Of a DNA stretch of 64,000 nucleotides, positions 17,657 to 26,400 are shown in pieces. The position numbers were made by a program, and so were the translations under genes. This stretch comes from Pseudomonas caricapapayae (GTDB lineage Bacteria; Pseudomonadota; Gammaproteobacteria; Pseudomonadales; Pseudomonadaceae). The notes beneath the pieces are model-generated. The model did no database searches. It was not told the origin of the DNA and worked only from the letters and a program-made list of their open reading frames with translations. How positions within the stretch are numbered: position 1 is the stretch's first letter; every line of letters starts with the position of its first letter. The DNA is taken from positions 83,154 to 147,153 of the forward strand of contig NZ_LJPW01000146.1 in assembly GCF_001400735.1 (NCBI RefSeq). Direction: 5' to 3'.

Positions 17657-18597
17657 ATAACTCACTGCCGGACAGCGCCGCGCTGATCGCGCTGGCACAG
17701 CGCCTCAAGACCAGTGGGTATCGGTTTGTCACACCCACTCCGTTGACTCATAAGCATGTCAATCAACGTCCGGAAAACCGTGTCGCTGCGTCGCTAAGAG
17801 ACGTATTCGGCTGGAGCCGTTCGATACCGGAATCCATGCTGCCGGTGGCCGAGGCGCAAGGCTTGCTGGAAGCCGGTATTCTTCAACGCAGCGAAGACGG
17901 CTTGAAGAGCCGGGTCAGATTTTCCAGCCTGGATGACTTGCTGCTGGTGCACTCCGCGTTTCCAACTGCCGATGAAGACTCGGTATTTTTCGGCCCGGAC
18001 ACCTACCGCTTTGCGCACTCCATCCATCGCCATTTGCAAAGTACTTCGCAGCCGATCAACCGCGCGGTCGATATCGGCTGCGGTACCGGCGCTGGTGCCA
18101 TGCTGGTTGCAGTTGCACGTCCGCAGGCGCAGGTTCACGCGGTCGACATCAACCCCAAGGCCCTGCATTTCGCTCAGACCAACGCCATGATAGCCGGGCT
18201 GGAAAACATGGAGTGCTGCCACAGCGATATCCTCTCGGGCCTGGCCGGTAACTTCGACCTTATTGTCGCCAACCCGCCCTACATGAAGGACGCCAAACGC
18301 CGGGCTTACCGCCATGGCGGCGATGCATTGGGCGCAGACCTGTCAGTACGCATCGTGCGTGAGGCACTGGATCGCCTTGCCCAGGGCGGCTCGCTGGTGC
18401 TCTACACCGGCGTGGCTATGGTGGGTGAGCATGACCCGTTTTTCGAAGCTGTGCGTGACGATATCGATCATGTAGCGCTGGCATGGACCTACCGCGAGCT
18501 GGACCCGGATGTGTTCGGCGAAGAGCTGCTTGAAGAGGGCTACGAGGATGTGGACCGTATTGCCGCAGTAGAGCTGGTAGTGACACGACGGGCCTGA
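17653..18597 (+). CDS. Class I SAM-dependent methyltransferase with NPPY motif
   Basis: A 314-residue methyltransferase. Motif I is VDIGCGTGAGAM (139-150), the ribose-binding acidic residue lies in AVDINPKAL, and the catalytic motif is NPPY (207-210). NPPY is typical of N-methyltransferases acting on planar or amide nitrogens, such as PrmC/HemK and RNA or DNA adenine enzymes. The N-terminal 130 residues are unlike PrmC. The ATG at 17653 overlaps the upstream stop (ATGA) and has GGGAG before it; a TTG six bases earlier is less likely. Tight coupling to the diiron oxygenase suggests a tailoring step on a shared substrate rather than a housekeeping role. Confidence 0.83.
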   Translation: MNNSLPDSAALIALAQRLKTSGYRFVTPTPLTHKHVNQRPENRVAASLRDVFGWSRSIPESMLPVAEAQGLLEAGILQRSEDGLKSRVRFSSLDDLLLVHSAFPTADEDSVFFGPDTYRFAHSIHRHLQSTSQPINRAVDIGCGTGAGAMLVAVARPQAQVHAVDINPKALHFAQTNAMIAGLENMECCHSDILSGLAGNFDLIVANPPYMKDAKRRAYRHGGDALGADLSVRIVREALDRLAQGGSLVLYTGVAMVGEHDPFFEAVRDDIDHVALAWTYRELDPDVFGEELLEEGYEDVDRIAAVELVVTRRA

Positions 18598-18768
18598 AAC
18601 CCCTGCACGAGCGGCTGTCATCCCTTCGATAGTTCAGGCTTATAGCGCACATAAGAACCAAGCATTGGTCAGTCTGCCAGCCCCCCGGTAACACTTGCCC
18701 CAAGCCCTTGATCAACAGAACGCTGTTGATCGAGAAGACTTGGCGCGAAACGCAAGGGATGACGACAG
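18598..18768. promoter_or_regulatory. Spacer with a perfect inverted repeat
   Basis: GATCAACAG (18710-18718) and CTGTTGATC (18723-18731) form a perfect nine-base inverted repeat with a four-base loop, about 40 bases before the VOC gene. No T run follows, so an operator or attenuator-like hairpin is more likely than a terminator. Confidence 0.35.
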
Positions 18769-19182
18769 ATGCTACGACTGAACAAGATTATCGAAACGGC
18801 GCTCTATGTGGATAACCTTGCGAAGGCCAGGGATTTCTATTCAGACACCCTTGAACTGGAGGTCATGTTTGAAAGCCCGACATTGGTGGCCTTCAATGTG
18901 GCCGGGGTGAGCACGTTGCTGTTGTTCAAGCGCGGCGCTTCACTGCAGACGCAGTACCTGAGCGGGGGAGAAATACCGCCGCATGATGCACAAGGGCAAA
19001 TTCATGTGTGCTTTGCCATCAACGCCGACCAGATGCAACCGTGGGCCGACCGCCTTGCTGAGGCCAGAGTGGCCATCGAAGGCAGAACCGAGTGGCCGAA
19101 GGGCGGATCAAGCATTTATTTCCGCGACCCCGATGAAAATCTTGTTGAGCTGCTGACCCCAGGGTGCTGGGCCATTTATTGA
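18769..19182 (+). CDS. VOC (glyoxalase/bleomycin-resistance superfamily) protein
   Basis: A 137-residue protein with two beta-alpha-beta-beta-beta modules. Likely metal ligands are H (QIHVCF), E (ENLVELL) and, in the first strand, E of IETALYV in place of the usual His. The FRDPDENLVEL segment is diagnostic of the superfamily. It could be a dioxygenase, isomerase, glyoxalase or antibiotic-binding protein. The ATG at 18769 follows AAGGG. It lies 171 bases after the methyltransferase and 131 bases before the TonB receptor, so its membership in either operon is unclear. Confidence 0.78.
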   Translation: MLRLNKIIETALYVDNLAKARDFYSDTLELEVMFESPTLVAFNVAGVSTLLLFKRGASLQTQYLSGGEIPPHDAQGQIHVCFAINADQMQPWADRLAEARVAIEGRTEWPKGGSSIYFRDPDENLVELLTPGCWAIY

Positions 19183-19253
19183 CTGGTCAAAGGATACGGG
19201 GGCAGACAGAGGCACATTTTGAAGATTGACGAAGGCGTATGTCGACTGACAAA

Positions 19254-19268
19254 TGTTATGTTATAACA
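19254..19268 (+). promoter_or_regulatory. Zur-like operator
   Basis: TGTTATGTTATAACA is a 7-1-7 palindrome with one mismatch between its arms. It agrees with the gamma-proteobacterial Zur box pattern TGTTATA-N-TATAACA except at one position. It lies 46 bases before the preferred start of the TonB receptor gene, a normal place for a repressor site. A TTGACG at 19226-19231 could be the -35. The regulator is assigned from pattern only. Confidence 0.65.
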
Positions 19269-19313
19269 ATTACGAGTTATCAAACGCAGTCCTTCAAAGC
19301 GACCCTTGTCCCC

Positions 19314-21458
19314 ATGATCAGCCCTTTTTTCCAGCCTCGCCCTGTGGTTACAACGCTCTGCCTGCTGTTCAGCGGCGCAAATTACGTGAGCGCTTCCGAG
19401 CAGGTCGAGCTTGCTTCGTCCACCATAAAAGCCACAGCCCAGCCTCAAGATGGAGAGCATCTCGACTCCGTTGGCAATGCCGGTTCTCGCCTGCCGATGA
19501 CGGCCTTGCAGACCCCGGCCAGCACCAGCGCTCTCGATGGAAACGAAGTGCGCCGGCGCGGTGACGCAAACGTGCAGCAGGCCGTTGCCCGCAGCCCCGG
19601 CATCACGGCCATAGGGACGCCCGGTGATGGCGGCACCGCCTTGTCCGCGCGTGGTTTCACAGGTCAGGGATCAGTGATGCAGTTGTATGACGGCAGCCGC
19701 ATGTACAGCGCAATGGGCACTGTCACCCTGCCGGTCGACACCTGGGCAATCGACCGTATTGAAGTCCTGCGCGGTCCGGCCTCGGTACTCTATGGCGAAG
19801 GTGCCACTGGAGCGGTGGTCAATGTGATCCCCAAAAAGCCTTTCGAAGGGGACATCGAAAACCACCTGCGCCTTGGCTACGGCTCTTACGACAGCCAGCA
19901 GACAGCGCTCGACAGTGGCGGCTCGTTGACCGACCGGTTGAGTTACCGCTTGAACCTCAACCAACTGCGCAGTAATGGCTGGATCGATGACGGCGAATCG
20001 CGCAGCACGTTTTTCAGTGGTGGCCTGCGCTGGCAGGCCAGTGACAGCCTGTCTTTCACCCTCGCCCACGACGGCGGCAATCAGCGCCCGATGAACGACT
20101 TCGGCGTGCCGATGATCAACGGCCGCTACCACGAGGGGCTGCGAGACAAGAACTACAACATCGAGAACGACAAGCAACATTACGACGATCAATGGACACG
20201 GCTGACCACAGACTGGCAGATAGCCGATCAGGTGACTTCATCCAACGAGCTCTACTACCTGACCTCGCAGCGACGCTGGCAGAACGCCGAAAACTACAAC
20301 TGGGACGCTGCCACGCAGCAGCTGTCGCGCAGCGGCTATTTAAGCATCAAGCACAATCAGGAACAGGCAGGGGATCGCCAGACGTTTACCTTCAAACACA
20401 GCCTGGGCGGGCTGGACAGCCAGAGCGTGCTGGGAATGGACGTCAACCGCATCCGTTTCAAGCTGACCAACAACTCGCCCTACAACGATGTAAATCCGAC
20501 GGGAGACCCCATAGACATCGAACACCCCGAACCGGGCCGGTTTCAGAGTGCATCACCGTATTCGGAGCTGTTCAAAAGCACCACTCGTCAACTGTCGGTC
20601 TTCGGCGAAAACCGTACCCGGCTGAACGATAAACTCTCGGTGATCACAGGCGTACGGCGTGACTACGTAGATATCGAACGCAATGCCCTGCGCGATGACA
20701 GCCGCACCGAAAAAGACCTGATCGGCAACAACTGGAAGGTCGGACTGGTTTACGCACTGACGCCGGACAGCTCCGCCTACGCGCAATACTCAACCAGCAC
20801 CGACGGCGTTGGCAGTCTTGTCTCGCTCAACCCCAACCAGCAACAATTCGACCTTGCCACCGCCAGGCAGTCAGAAGTGGGTTTCAAGCAGGCCCTGTGG
20901 AACCAGCGCCTGGAATGGACGCTGGCGGCTTACCACATCGTCAAGAAGAAGCTGCTGACCACTGACGCCGGCAATCCTGACCTCACCCAACAGGTGGGGC
21001 AGCAGTCTTCCGACGGGCTTGAGGCCAGCATGAAGCTGCAACTGCCGCAGGACTGGGCCCTGACAGCCAATGCGGCCATCGTGCGTGCCCGTTATGATCA
21101 ATTTGATCAGAGCGTATCGGGCATAGCCGTCTCGCGTGACGGCAATACGCCCGTCGATGTGCCAAGGCGCACAGCCAACCTGTGGCTCGATAAACAGCTT
21201 GGCAGTTCTGTGCAGATCGGCGGCGGGCTGCGCTATGTCGACCGCCGATACGCCGATATCGCCAACACTCACCAGCTGCCCGCCTACACCGTGGCCGACG
21301 CCAGCCTGTCATGGAAAGCGCTGCGCAATACCACGCTTGGCTTGCAGGCACGCAATCTGTTTGATCGCCAGTACGCAGCGAGTCAGTACAACGAGGGTCA
21401 GCAATGGATTCTGGGAGAGCCCCGCTCGCTGTACGTGACTGCGGACCTGAGTTTCTGA
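19314..21458 (+). CDS. TonB-dependent outer-membrane receptor
   Basis: A 714-residue receptor. A signal peptide (residues 1 to about 27, ending near YVSA) is followed by a plug domain with the ARGFTGQG and IEVLRGPASVLYGEGATGAVVN blocks. A beta-barrel follows, ending ARNLFDRQYAAS and a terminal F. It imports a metal chelate across the outer membrane using TonB energy. The start at 19314 is chosen because the open frame from 19239 would put the Zur-like operator inside the coding region and would bury the signal peptide. The ribosome site at 19314 is weak, so this is inference. The stop overlaps the ATPase start by three bases. A zinc role is likely from the operator; a siderophore remains possible. 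Confidence 0.87.
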   Translation: MISPFFQPRPVVTTLCLLFSGANYVSASEQVELASSTIKATAQPQDGEHLDSVGNAGSRLPMTALQTPASTSALDGNEVRRRGDANVQQAVARSPGITAIGTPGDGGTALSARGFTGQGSVMQLYDGSRMYSAMGTVTLPVDTWAIDRIEVLRGPASVLYGEGATGAVVNVIPKKPFEGDIENHLRLGYGSYDSQQTALDSGGSLTDRLSYRLNLNQLRSNGWIDDGESRSTFFSGGLRWQASDSLSFTLAHDGGNQRPMNDFGVPMINGRYHEGLRDKNYNIENDKQHYDDQWTRLTTDWQIADQVTSSNELYYLTSQRRWQNAENYNWDAATQQLSRSGYLSIKHNQEQAGDRQTFTFKHSLGGLDSQSVLGMDVNRIRFKLTNNSPYNDVNPTGDPIDIEHPEPGRFQSASPYSELFKSTTRQLSVFGENRTRLNDKLSVITGVRRDYVDIERNALRDDSRTEKDLIGNNWKVGLVYALTPDSSAYAQYSTSTDGVGSLVSLNPNQQQFDLATARQSEVGFKQALWNQRLEWTLAAYHIVKKKLLTTDAGNPDLTQQVGQQSSDGLEASMKLQLPQDWALTANAAIVRARYDQFDQSVSGIAVSRDGNTPVDVPRRTANLWLDKQLGSSVQIGGGLRYVDRRYADIANTHQLPAYTVADASLSWKALRNTTLGLQARNLFDRQYAASQYNEGQQWILGEPRSLYVTADLSF

Positions 21459-22237
21459 TGCTTGCGCTGGAGCGTCTCGCGTGGGCCCCGGAACAGACGT
21501 CAGTCTGCGCCCACGAACATTTCGCCCTCAAGGATATCGACCTGCGGATCGCTGACGGCGAGTTCGTCGGCCTGATCGGTCCCAACGGCAGCGGCAAGAC
21601 CAGCCTGCTGCGTTGCGCGTTCCGTTACAGCCGTCCGCACAGCGGCAAGGTCGTAATCAGCGCTCACGACATCTGGTCTCGCAGCCCGCGCTGGTGCGCC
21701 CGGCATGTTGCGGTGGTTGCGCAGGAATTTCCCGATGCGTTCGGCCTGACGCTACTGGACGTGACGAACATGGGCCGCGCCCCTCATCAGGGATTCTTTG
21801 CGGCGGACAGCGCCCACGACCGTGCCATTGTGCACAACGCTCTGAACGCTGTCGGGCTGACAGGCTATGAACAGCATCGTTTCGACACGCTCTCCGGCGG
21901 CGAGAAACAGCGTTGCCTGCTGGCGCGCGCTCTGGTGCAAGAGCCTCGGTTGATGGTGCTGGACGAGCCGACCAATCACCTGGACCCGCGCCATCAGCTG
22001 GAACTGCTGGCGCTGGTCAAACAACTTGGCGTGGCGACGCTGGCGAGTATCCATGACCTCAACCTTGCCGCGGCATTCTGTGACCGCCTGTGCGTCATCC
22101 ATCATGGCCGGCTGATCGCTCAAGGCACGCCACAAGAGGTACTGACCCCGGAAATGCTGCTCAACGTGTTCGGCGCCAAAGCGCTGGTCGATAGCCATCC
22201 TCTGCGCGACTACCCGCGCGTTACCTGGATACCGTGA
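21458..22237 (+). CDS. ABC transporter ATPase, FecE/BtuD type
   Basis: A 259-residue ATPase with Walker A GPNGSGKTS, signature LSGGEKQRCLLARAL, Walker B LMVLDEPTNHLD and the switch His in IHDLN. It powers the inner-membrane importer formed with the permease two genes downstream. The ATG at 21458 uses the last A of the receptor stop codon (TGATG), indicating translational coupling. An upstream open extension to 21404 lies inside the receptor gene and is rejected. The order receptor, ATPase, binding protein, permease resembles the PA2911-PA2914 cluster of P. aeruginosa, which I recall as induced by zinc limitation. Confidence 0.9.
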   Translation: MLALERLAWAPEQTSVCAHEHFALKDIDLRIADGEFVGLIGPNGSGKTSLLRCAFRYSRPHSGKVVISAHDIWSRSPRWCARHVAVVAQEFPDAFGLTLLDVTNMGRAPHQGFFAADSAHDRAIVHNALNAVGLTGYEQHRFDTLSGGEKQRCLLARALVQEPRLMVLDEPTNHLDPRHQLELLALVKQLGVATLASIHDLNLAAAFCDRLCVIHHGRLIAQGTPQEVLTPEMLLNVFGAKALVDSHPLRDYPRVTWIP

Positions 22238-22238
22238 A

Positions 22239-23189
22239 ATGAACTGCCTGTACGCCCGTCTGACTTTGGTCACGTTGTTATGCAGCCCGATGGCGCACGC
22301 CGCCTACCCCGTCACCGTGCAAAGCTGCGACCGGTCGGTAACCTTCACTGCTGCGCCCCAGCGTGCCGTCAGCAACGATGTGAGCCTCACCAAAATGATG
22401 GTTGCCCTGGGTTTGCAGTCGCACATGGTCGGCTACAGCGGCATCACTGGCTGGAATAAACCTGATCAGGGTTTGTTGCACGACCTGGGCAATCTGCCCG
22501 AGCTGGCCAGCAAGTACCCGTCGCTGGAAACACTGCTCAATACCAACGCCGACTTCTATTTTGCCGGGTGGAACTATGGCATGCGGGTAGGTGGCGACGT
22601 CACGCCGCAGAGTCTGGCACCGTTGGGTATCCAGGCTTATGAACTGACCGAATCCTGCGCGCAGATAATGCCTCGCGCCGAAGCAACGCTGGAGGATGTC
22701 TATAACGACCTGCTGAATCTGGGCCGGATATTCAACGTGCAGACCCGGGCTGAAATGCTGGTTGCGCAGATGCGCCGCAGCGTGAGCGAGGTTCAGGAAA
22801 ATGTGGCAGGCAAAGCGCCGCCCAGGGTTTTTCTGTACGACAGCGGTGAAGACCGACCCATGACCGCCGGGCGTCTGGCCATACCTCAGGCACTGATCAG
22901 CGCCGCTGGTGGCCTTAACGTCATGGGTGATGTCGCCGCCAGCTGGACGCACGTCAACTGGGAGTCGGTCGTGCAAAGCAACCCGGAGGTTATCGTGATC
23001 GTCGACTACGGCGAAATCAGCGCTGCGCAGAAAGAGCACTTTCTTGAAAGCCATCCGGCGCTGCAATCCATCGACGCAATCCGCAACCGACGCTATGTCG
23101 TGCTGCCTTACGTAGCGGTTACGCCGGGGCTCGATAACGTCACGGCCATCGAGACGCTTGCAGCGGCATTTCATGACATGAAGCGATGA
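22239..23189 (+). CDS. Periplasmic metal-chelate binding protein, FecB/BtuF type
   Basis: A 316-residue substrate-binding protein. The signal peptide is residues 1 to about 21 with an AHA cleavage site. The mature part has the two-lobed class III fold typical of siderophore and cobalamin binding proteins (YPVTVQSCDRSVTFTAAPQRAV at the start). It would capture the imported chelate in the periplasm and deliver it to the permease. It starts one base after the ATPase stop, and its own stop overlaps the permease start by four bases. Few His or Cys residues cluster, so free zinc binding of the ZnuA type is not obvious; a chelate is more likely. Confidence 0.88.
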   Translation: MNCLYARLTLVTLLCSPMAHAAYPVTVQSCDRSVTFTAAPQRAVSNDVSLTKMMVALGLQSHMVGYSGITGWNKPDQGLLHDLGNLPELASKYPSLETLLNTNADFYFAGWNYGMRVGGDVTPQSLAPLGIQAYELTESCAQIMPRAEATLEDVYNDLLNLGRIFNVQTRAEMLVAQMRRSVSEVQENVAGKAPPRVFLYDSGEDRPMTAGRLAIPQALISAAGGLNVMGDVAASWTHVNWESVVQSNPEVIVIVDYGEISAAQKEHFLESHPALQSIDAIRNRRYVVLPYVAVTPGLDNVTAIETLAAAFHDMKR

Positions 23190-24235
23190 CCCTCGCCCAG
23201 TGGCTGACCGAGCGGCCTGGCCGTTACACGGCTTTGCTGATCACGCTGACACTCGTGCTGCTGATGTCATGTCTTATGTGCATCACCTTCGGCGCGGCAC
23301 CGGTGCCATTGAGCCAGGTGATGGATATCCTGATGTCCAAGCTGTTCGGTGCCAGCGATGCCCCGCACCTCTGGACAGCAGGACAGGAAACCATCGTCTG
23401 GCTGATACGCACGCCACGGGTATTGCTGGGCGTGCTGGCCGGTGCGGGTCTGGCGCTGATTGGCAGCGTCCTGCAGGCAGCGACCCGTAATCCTCTGGCC
23501 GACCCACACCTGTTGGGGGCAACCTCGGGTGCGACGCTGGGCGCGGTTATCGTGGTCATGCACGTAGGAGAAGTCGCTGGCATGCTGACGTTGCCGCTGG
23601 CCGCCTTTGCCGGCTCGCTGGTCAGTCTGTGCCTGGTGCTGTGGCTGGCGAGCGACAAAGACCGCCTGGACAGCCAGCGCCTGCTGCTCGGCGGAGTCGC
23701 GGTGTCCTTTGTGATGATGGCGATCGCCAACCTGTCGTTGTTTCTGGGCGACCACCGCGCCAGTTCCTCAGTGCTGTTCTGGATGCTCGGCGGGCTTGGG
23801 CTTGCCCGCTGGGACTTGCTTGTAGTGCCCTTGATTACGGTTTCGTCGGGCTGGATTCTGCTCCAGGGGCTGGGCCGCTCGTTGAACGCCTTGATGGGCG
23901 GCGATCAGACCGCCACCAGCCTTGGCCTGCAAGTACGCAATGTGCGTCTGCTGGTTTTTCTGATTGCCTCACTGATGACCGGCGTGCTGGTCGCCTTGTG
24001 CGGCTCCATAGGGTTTGTCGGCCTGATGGTGCCGCACATCGCCAGACGTCTGGTGGGCTCGGAGCATCGACGCCTGCTGCCCGTCGCTACGTTGCTGGGT
24101 GCCTTGTTGATGATCTGGGTGGATGTCATCTCCCGTACGCTGATTGCGCCAGAGGATCTGCCGATAGGGATTGCGACGGCGTTACTGGGCGGGGTGTTTT
24201 TTATTTTCATGATGAAGCGGGGTCGGCGTTTTTAG
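23186..24235 (+). CDS. FecCD/BtuC-family ABC permease
   Basis: A 349-residue permease with about ten membrane helices. It carries the LIGSVLQAATRNPLADPHLLGATSGA block near residue 95 and GFVGLMVPHIARRLVG near 275, both diagnostic of the FecCD family. It forms the inner-membrane channel as a homodimer with the ATPase encoded at 21458. The ATG at 23186 overlaps the preceding stop. It is the last gene of the operon; a small hairpin GGTGTTT-CAG-AAACACC follows at 24239-24255, without a T run. Confidence 0.9.
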   Translation: MTLAQWLTERPGRYTALLITLTLVLLMSCLMCITFGAAPVPLSQVMDILMSKLFGASDAPHLWTAGQETIVWLIRTPRVLLGVLAGAGLALIGSVLQAATRNPLADPHLLGATSGATLGAVIVVMHVGEVAGMLTLPLAAFAGSLVSLCLVLWLASDKDRLDSQRLLLGGVAVSFVMMAIANLSLFLGDHRASSSVLFWMLGGLGLARWDLLVVPLITVSSGWILLQGLGRSLNALMGGDQTATSLGLQVRNVRLLVFLIASLMTGVLVALCGSIGFVGLMVPHIARRLVGSEHRRLLPVATLLGALLMIWVDVISRTLIAPEDLPIGIATALLGGVFFIFMMKRGRRF

Positions 24236-24350
24236 CGAGGTGTTTCAGAAACACCACCAGAGGATTCAAGCGCAGCGGCTAAGATGCTTGAGCGAAGCCT
24301 TGGCCACAGGCCTGCTTCCGTCCCAATGAGACCTCAAGGAGATGAGTGCA

Positions 24351-25076
24351 ATGTCGCGTAAAGTTTTTGTGGCCGGCGCATCCGGCGTAATCGGCAAAGC
24401 CCTGCTCAAGCTCCTGGTGGCTGCGGACTACAGCGTGTATGGCGCTACCCGTCGCGTCGAAAAAGTGAAGGACATTGAGGCCACAGGTGCCAAGGCAGTG
24501 GTGGTAGATGTCTATGACGCCGAGCGTTTAAACGAAGAGTTGGTCCGCATACAGCCATGGGCTGTTATTCATCAGCTGACAGATCTGCCTCGTGGCCTGA
24601 GTCCCGAATTGATGGCAAAAGCGATCGAGAGCAACGCACGTATCCGTACAGAAGGAACGCGTAATCTAATAGCCGCCGCTCGGGCCGCTGGCGCTACACG
24701 CCTGATAGCTCAAAGCATCGCCTGGGCCTATCGCCCAGGTGACACCCCTTATCTGGAAACCTGTCTGCTGGACGTGGAGGCACAAGGCAGCCGTGGCATC
24801 AGCGTGGGGGGTGTCGCAGCCTTGGAACAGCAAGTGCTGAGCGCGCCAGCATTGAACGGCACCGTCTTGCGGTATGGCCAGTTATACGGACCCGACACTG
24901 GCACTGACGAGCCGACCGGCACCAGCCCAGTGCACGTACAAGCCGCTGCGCGCGCAGCATTGCTGGCGTTGCAAAAGGAGCAAAGTGGTATTTTCAATAT
25001 CACTCAGGACAGCCAGACCGTCAGCAACGAGAAAGCCAAGCGCATATTGGGGTGGTCTTCTACCGTGGAGGCTTGA
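24351..25076 (+). CDS. NAD(P)-binding epimerase/dehydratase-like protein (atypical SDR)
   Basis: A 241-residue protein with an N-terminal Rossmann motif GASGVIGKAL near residue 8 and the VVVDVYDAERL segment of extended SDRs. The usual catalytic YxxxK is not evident (SIAWAYRPGDTPYLE stands in the region). It may therefore bind NAD(P) without classical dehydrogenase chemistry. The ATG at 24351 has AAGGAG nine bases upstream; the ATG at 24342 abuts that site and is rejected. A PEP mutase-family gene follows after 98 bases. The substrate is unknown. Confidence 0.72.
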   Translation: MSRKVFVAGASGVIGKALLKLLVAADYSVYGATRRVEKVKDIEATGAKAVVVDVYDAERLNEELVRIQPWAVIHQLTDLPRGLSPELMAKAIESNARIRTEGTRNLIAAARAAGATRLIAQSIAWAYRPGDTPYLETCLLDVEAQGSRGISVGGVAALEQQVLSAPALNGTVLRYGQLYGPDTGTDEPTGTSPVHVQAAARAALLALQKEQSGIFNITQDSQTVSNEKAKRILGWSSTVEA

Positions 25077-25174
25077 CGCCACAATGCAGCTACTCCGTAA
25101 GAAGGCAGGCTTTCTATTTCCAGTCGCTTGCCTGCCAAGGTCAATAGATGGCAACTTTCAGGAAGGATAGTGTG

Positions 25175-25981
25175 ATGAAACCACTGGACGATGTTTTTCA
25201 TGAGTTACACAAGAATGGTCTTTTGATACTGGCCAATGTCAGCGATGCAGGCGGCGCAAAAGTCGTGGAGTCGTTGGGTGCCACCGCAATCGCCACCAGC
25301 AGTGCGGGCATGGCGTGGACGCACGGTTACGCCGATGGCAACCAGCTTCCCCTTACGCGGCTGGCAGCCAGCGTTGAATCTATAACCCGAATACTGCGCG
25401 TCCCCCTGACCGTAGACATTGAGGCCGGTTACTCCGACGATCTCCAACATGTCGCCAGTGTTGTCGAAGCGGTCGTCGCCGCAGGTGCCGTGGGTATCAA
25501 CATCGAAGACGGTACCGCACCACCTGAGGTACTTGTGCGCAAAATCGAAGTTGCCCGAGAAGTCGCAAACAAGCATGGCATTAATCTTTTCATCAATGCG
25601 CGCAGTGATGTCTATCTGAAAAGCCTGGTGCCCACCGTCCAGCGTCTGGATGAAATCATCCGGCGTGCAGCGCTTTATGCACAAGCAGGAGCCAACGGCC
25701 TGTTCGCCGCCGGTATGGTCACGCCTGCCGAGATTTCCATATTGTGCAACACCTCCACGCTACCGGTGAATCTACTTGCCCGCGACGGGCTGTCGGCACC
25801 CGACGAGCTGGAGCGCTTAGGGGTGAGACGCCTGAGTGCCGGTTCCAGTATTGCGGAGTTCCTGTACGGAGCGATGGAAGGGCTGGCCCGCTCTTTCATT
25901 GAGCGCGGGCAGTTGGATACGCAAGCGCTTGCGGGTTTTACGTATGGGAAATTGAATGGGTTAATGGGAGAGCGTGGATAA
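25175..25981 (+). CDS. Isocitrate lyase/PEP mutase superfamily protein
   Basis: A 268-residue TIM-barrel protein of the PEP mutase/isocitrate lyase superfamily. It has a Mg-binding VDIEAGYSD block, the GINIEDG block and FINARSDVYL. The KKCGH loop of true isocitrate lyase is absent, so it is more likely an oxaloacetate hydrolase, methylisocitrate lyase-like or carboxyvinyl enzyme. The ATG at 25175 follows GGAAGGATAGTGTG; an ATG at 25148 lacks a ribosome site. It shares strand and probably transcript with the SDR-like gene upstream. The exact reaction cannot be read from the sequence. Confidence 0.78.
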   Translation: MKPLDDVFHELHKNGLLILANVSDAGGAKVVESLGATAIATSSAGMAWTHGYADGNQLPLTRLAASVESITRILRVPLTVDIEAGYSDDLQHVASVVEAVVAAGAVGINIEDGTAPPEVLVRKIEVAREVANKHGINLFINARSDVYLKSLVPTVQRLDEIIRRAALYAQAGANGLFAAGMVTPAEISILCNTSTLPVNLLARDGLSAPDELERLGVRRLSAGSSIAEFLYGAMEGLARSFIERGQLDTQALAGFTYGKLNGLMGERG

Positions 25982-26365
25982 GCGAAAGGCCTATAGGCAA
26001 AGTTCGCGGTCCGTGATGTTTTCGGCGGCCTCCCTACGTAGGTGACACGGGCAGCTCGGTATTATGGGCATAGCCCAGGTGTGCTCGGGAAGTACCTGCT
26101 GGCTTGGCAAGGTCCCGAAGCACACTACCGGTTCATGACCGAACGCTTCAACGGCGCTAGCCCGGATCTAAAAAGCAGCGCCGACTGCATGTCGCACTAG
26201 CCGAAGTAGCACTCAGCAGCCTTGCTGATCGACTGTTTGCGGCTGGAACCAAAAAGAACCGCATAAGCTATGGGGCGAATTTTTATGGAAATCTGCGACA
26301 GTTTTAATTCACATGCCAACATTTTAATTCCCAAAGATCACCTATAGCCCGCCCCTGTGGATAAC
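25982..26365. other. Gene-poor spacer next to glmS with possible mobile-element remnant
   Basis: No confident gene. A 52-codon frame on the plus strand (GTG 26042 to TAG 26200) contains LLAWQGPEAHYRFMTERFNG and looks like a protein fragment without a start context. At about 26292-26332 two similar units, GCGACAGTTTTAATTCAC and GCCAACATTTTAATTCCC, repeat in tandem. Short repeats of this kind occur at the termini of some IS21-like elements, so this may be a decayed insertion; that is a weak inference. A perfect DnaA box lies at 26356-26364. Confidence 0.35.
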
Positions 26366-26400
26366 TCACTCCACCGTCACCGACTTCGCCAGATTCCTTG
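26335..26400 (-). other. Predicted Tn7 attachment site (attTn7)
   Basis: The 3' end of glmS (encoding RNLAKSVTVE) is the TnsD recognition region known in many bacteria, and Tn7 inserts about 25 bases past the stop codon, here near 26341. No Tn7 end is seen, so the site is empty. The call rests on position and family knowledge. Confidence 0.5.
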
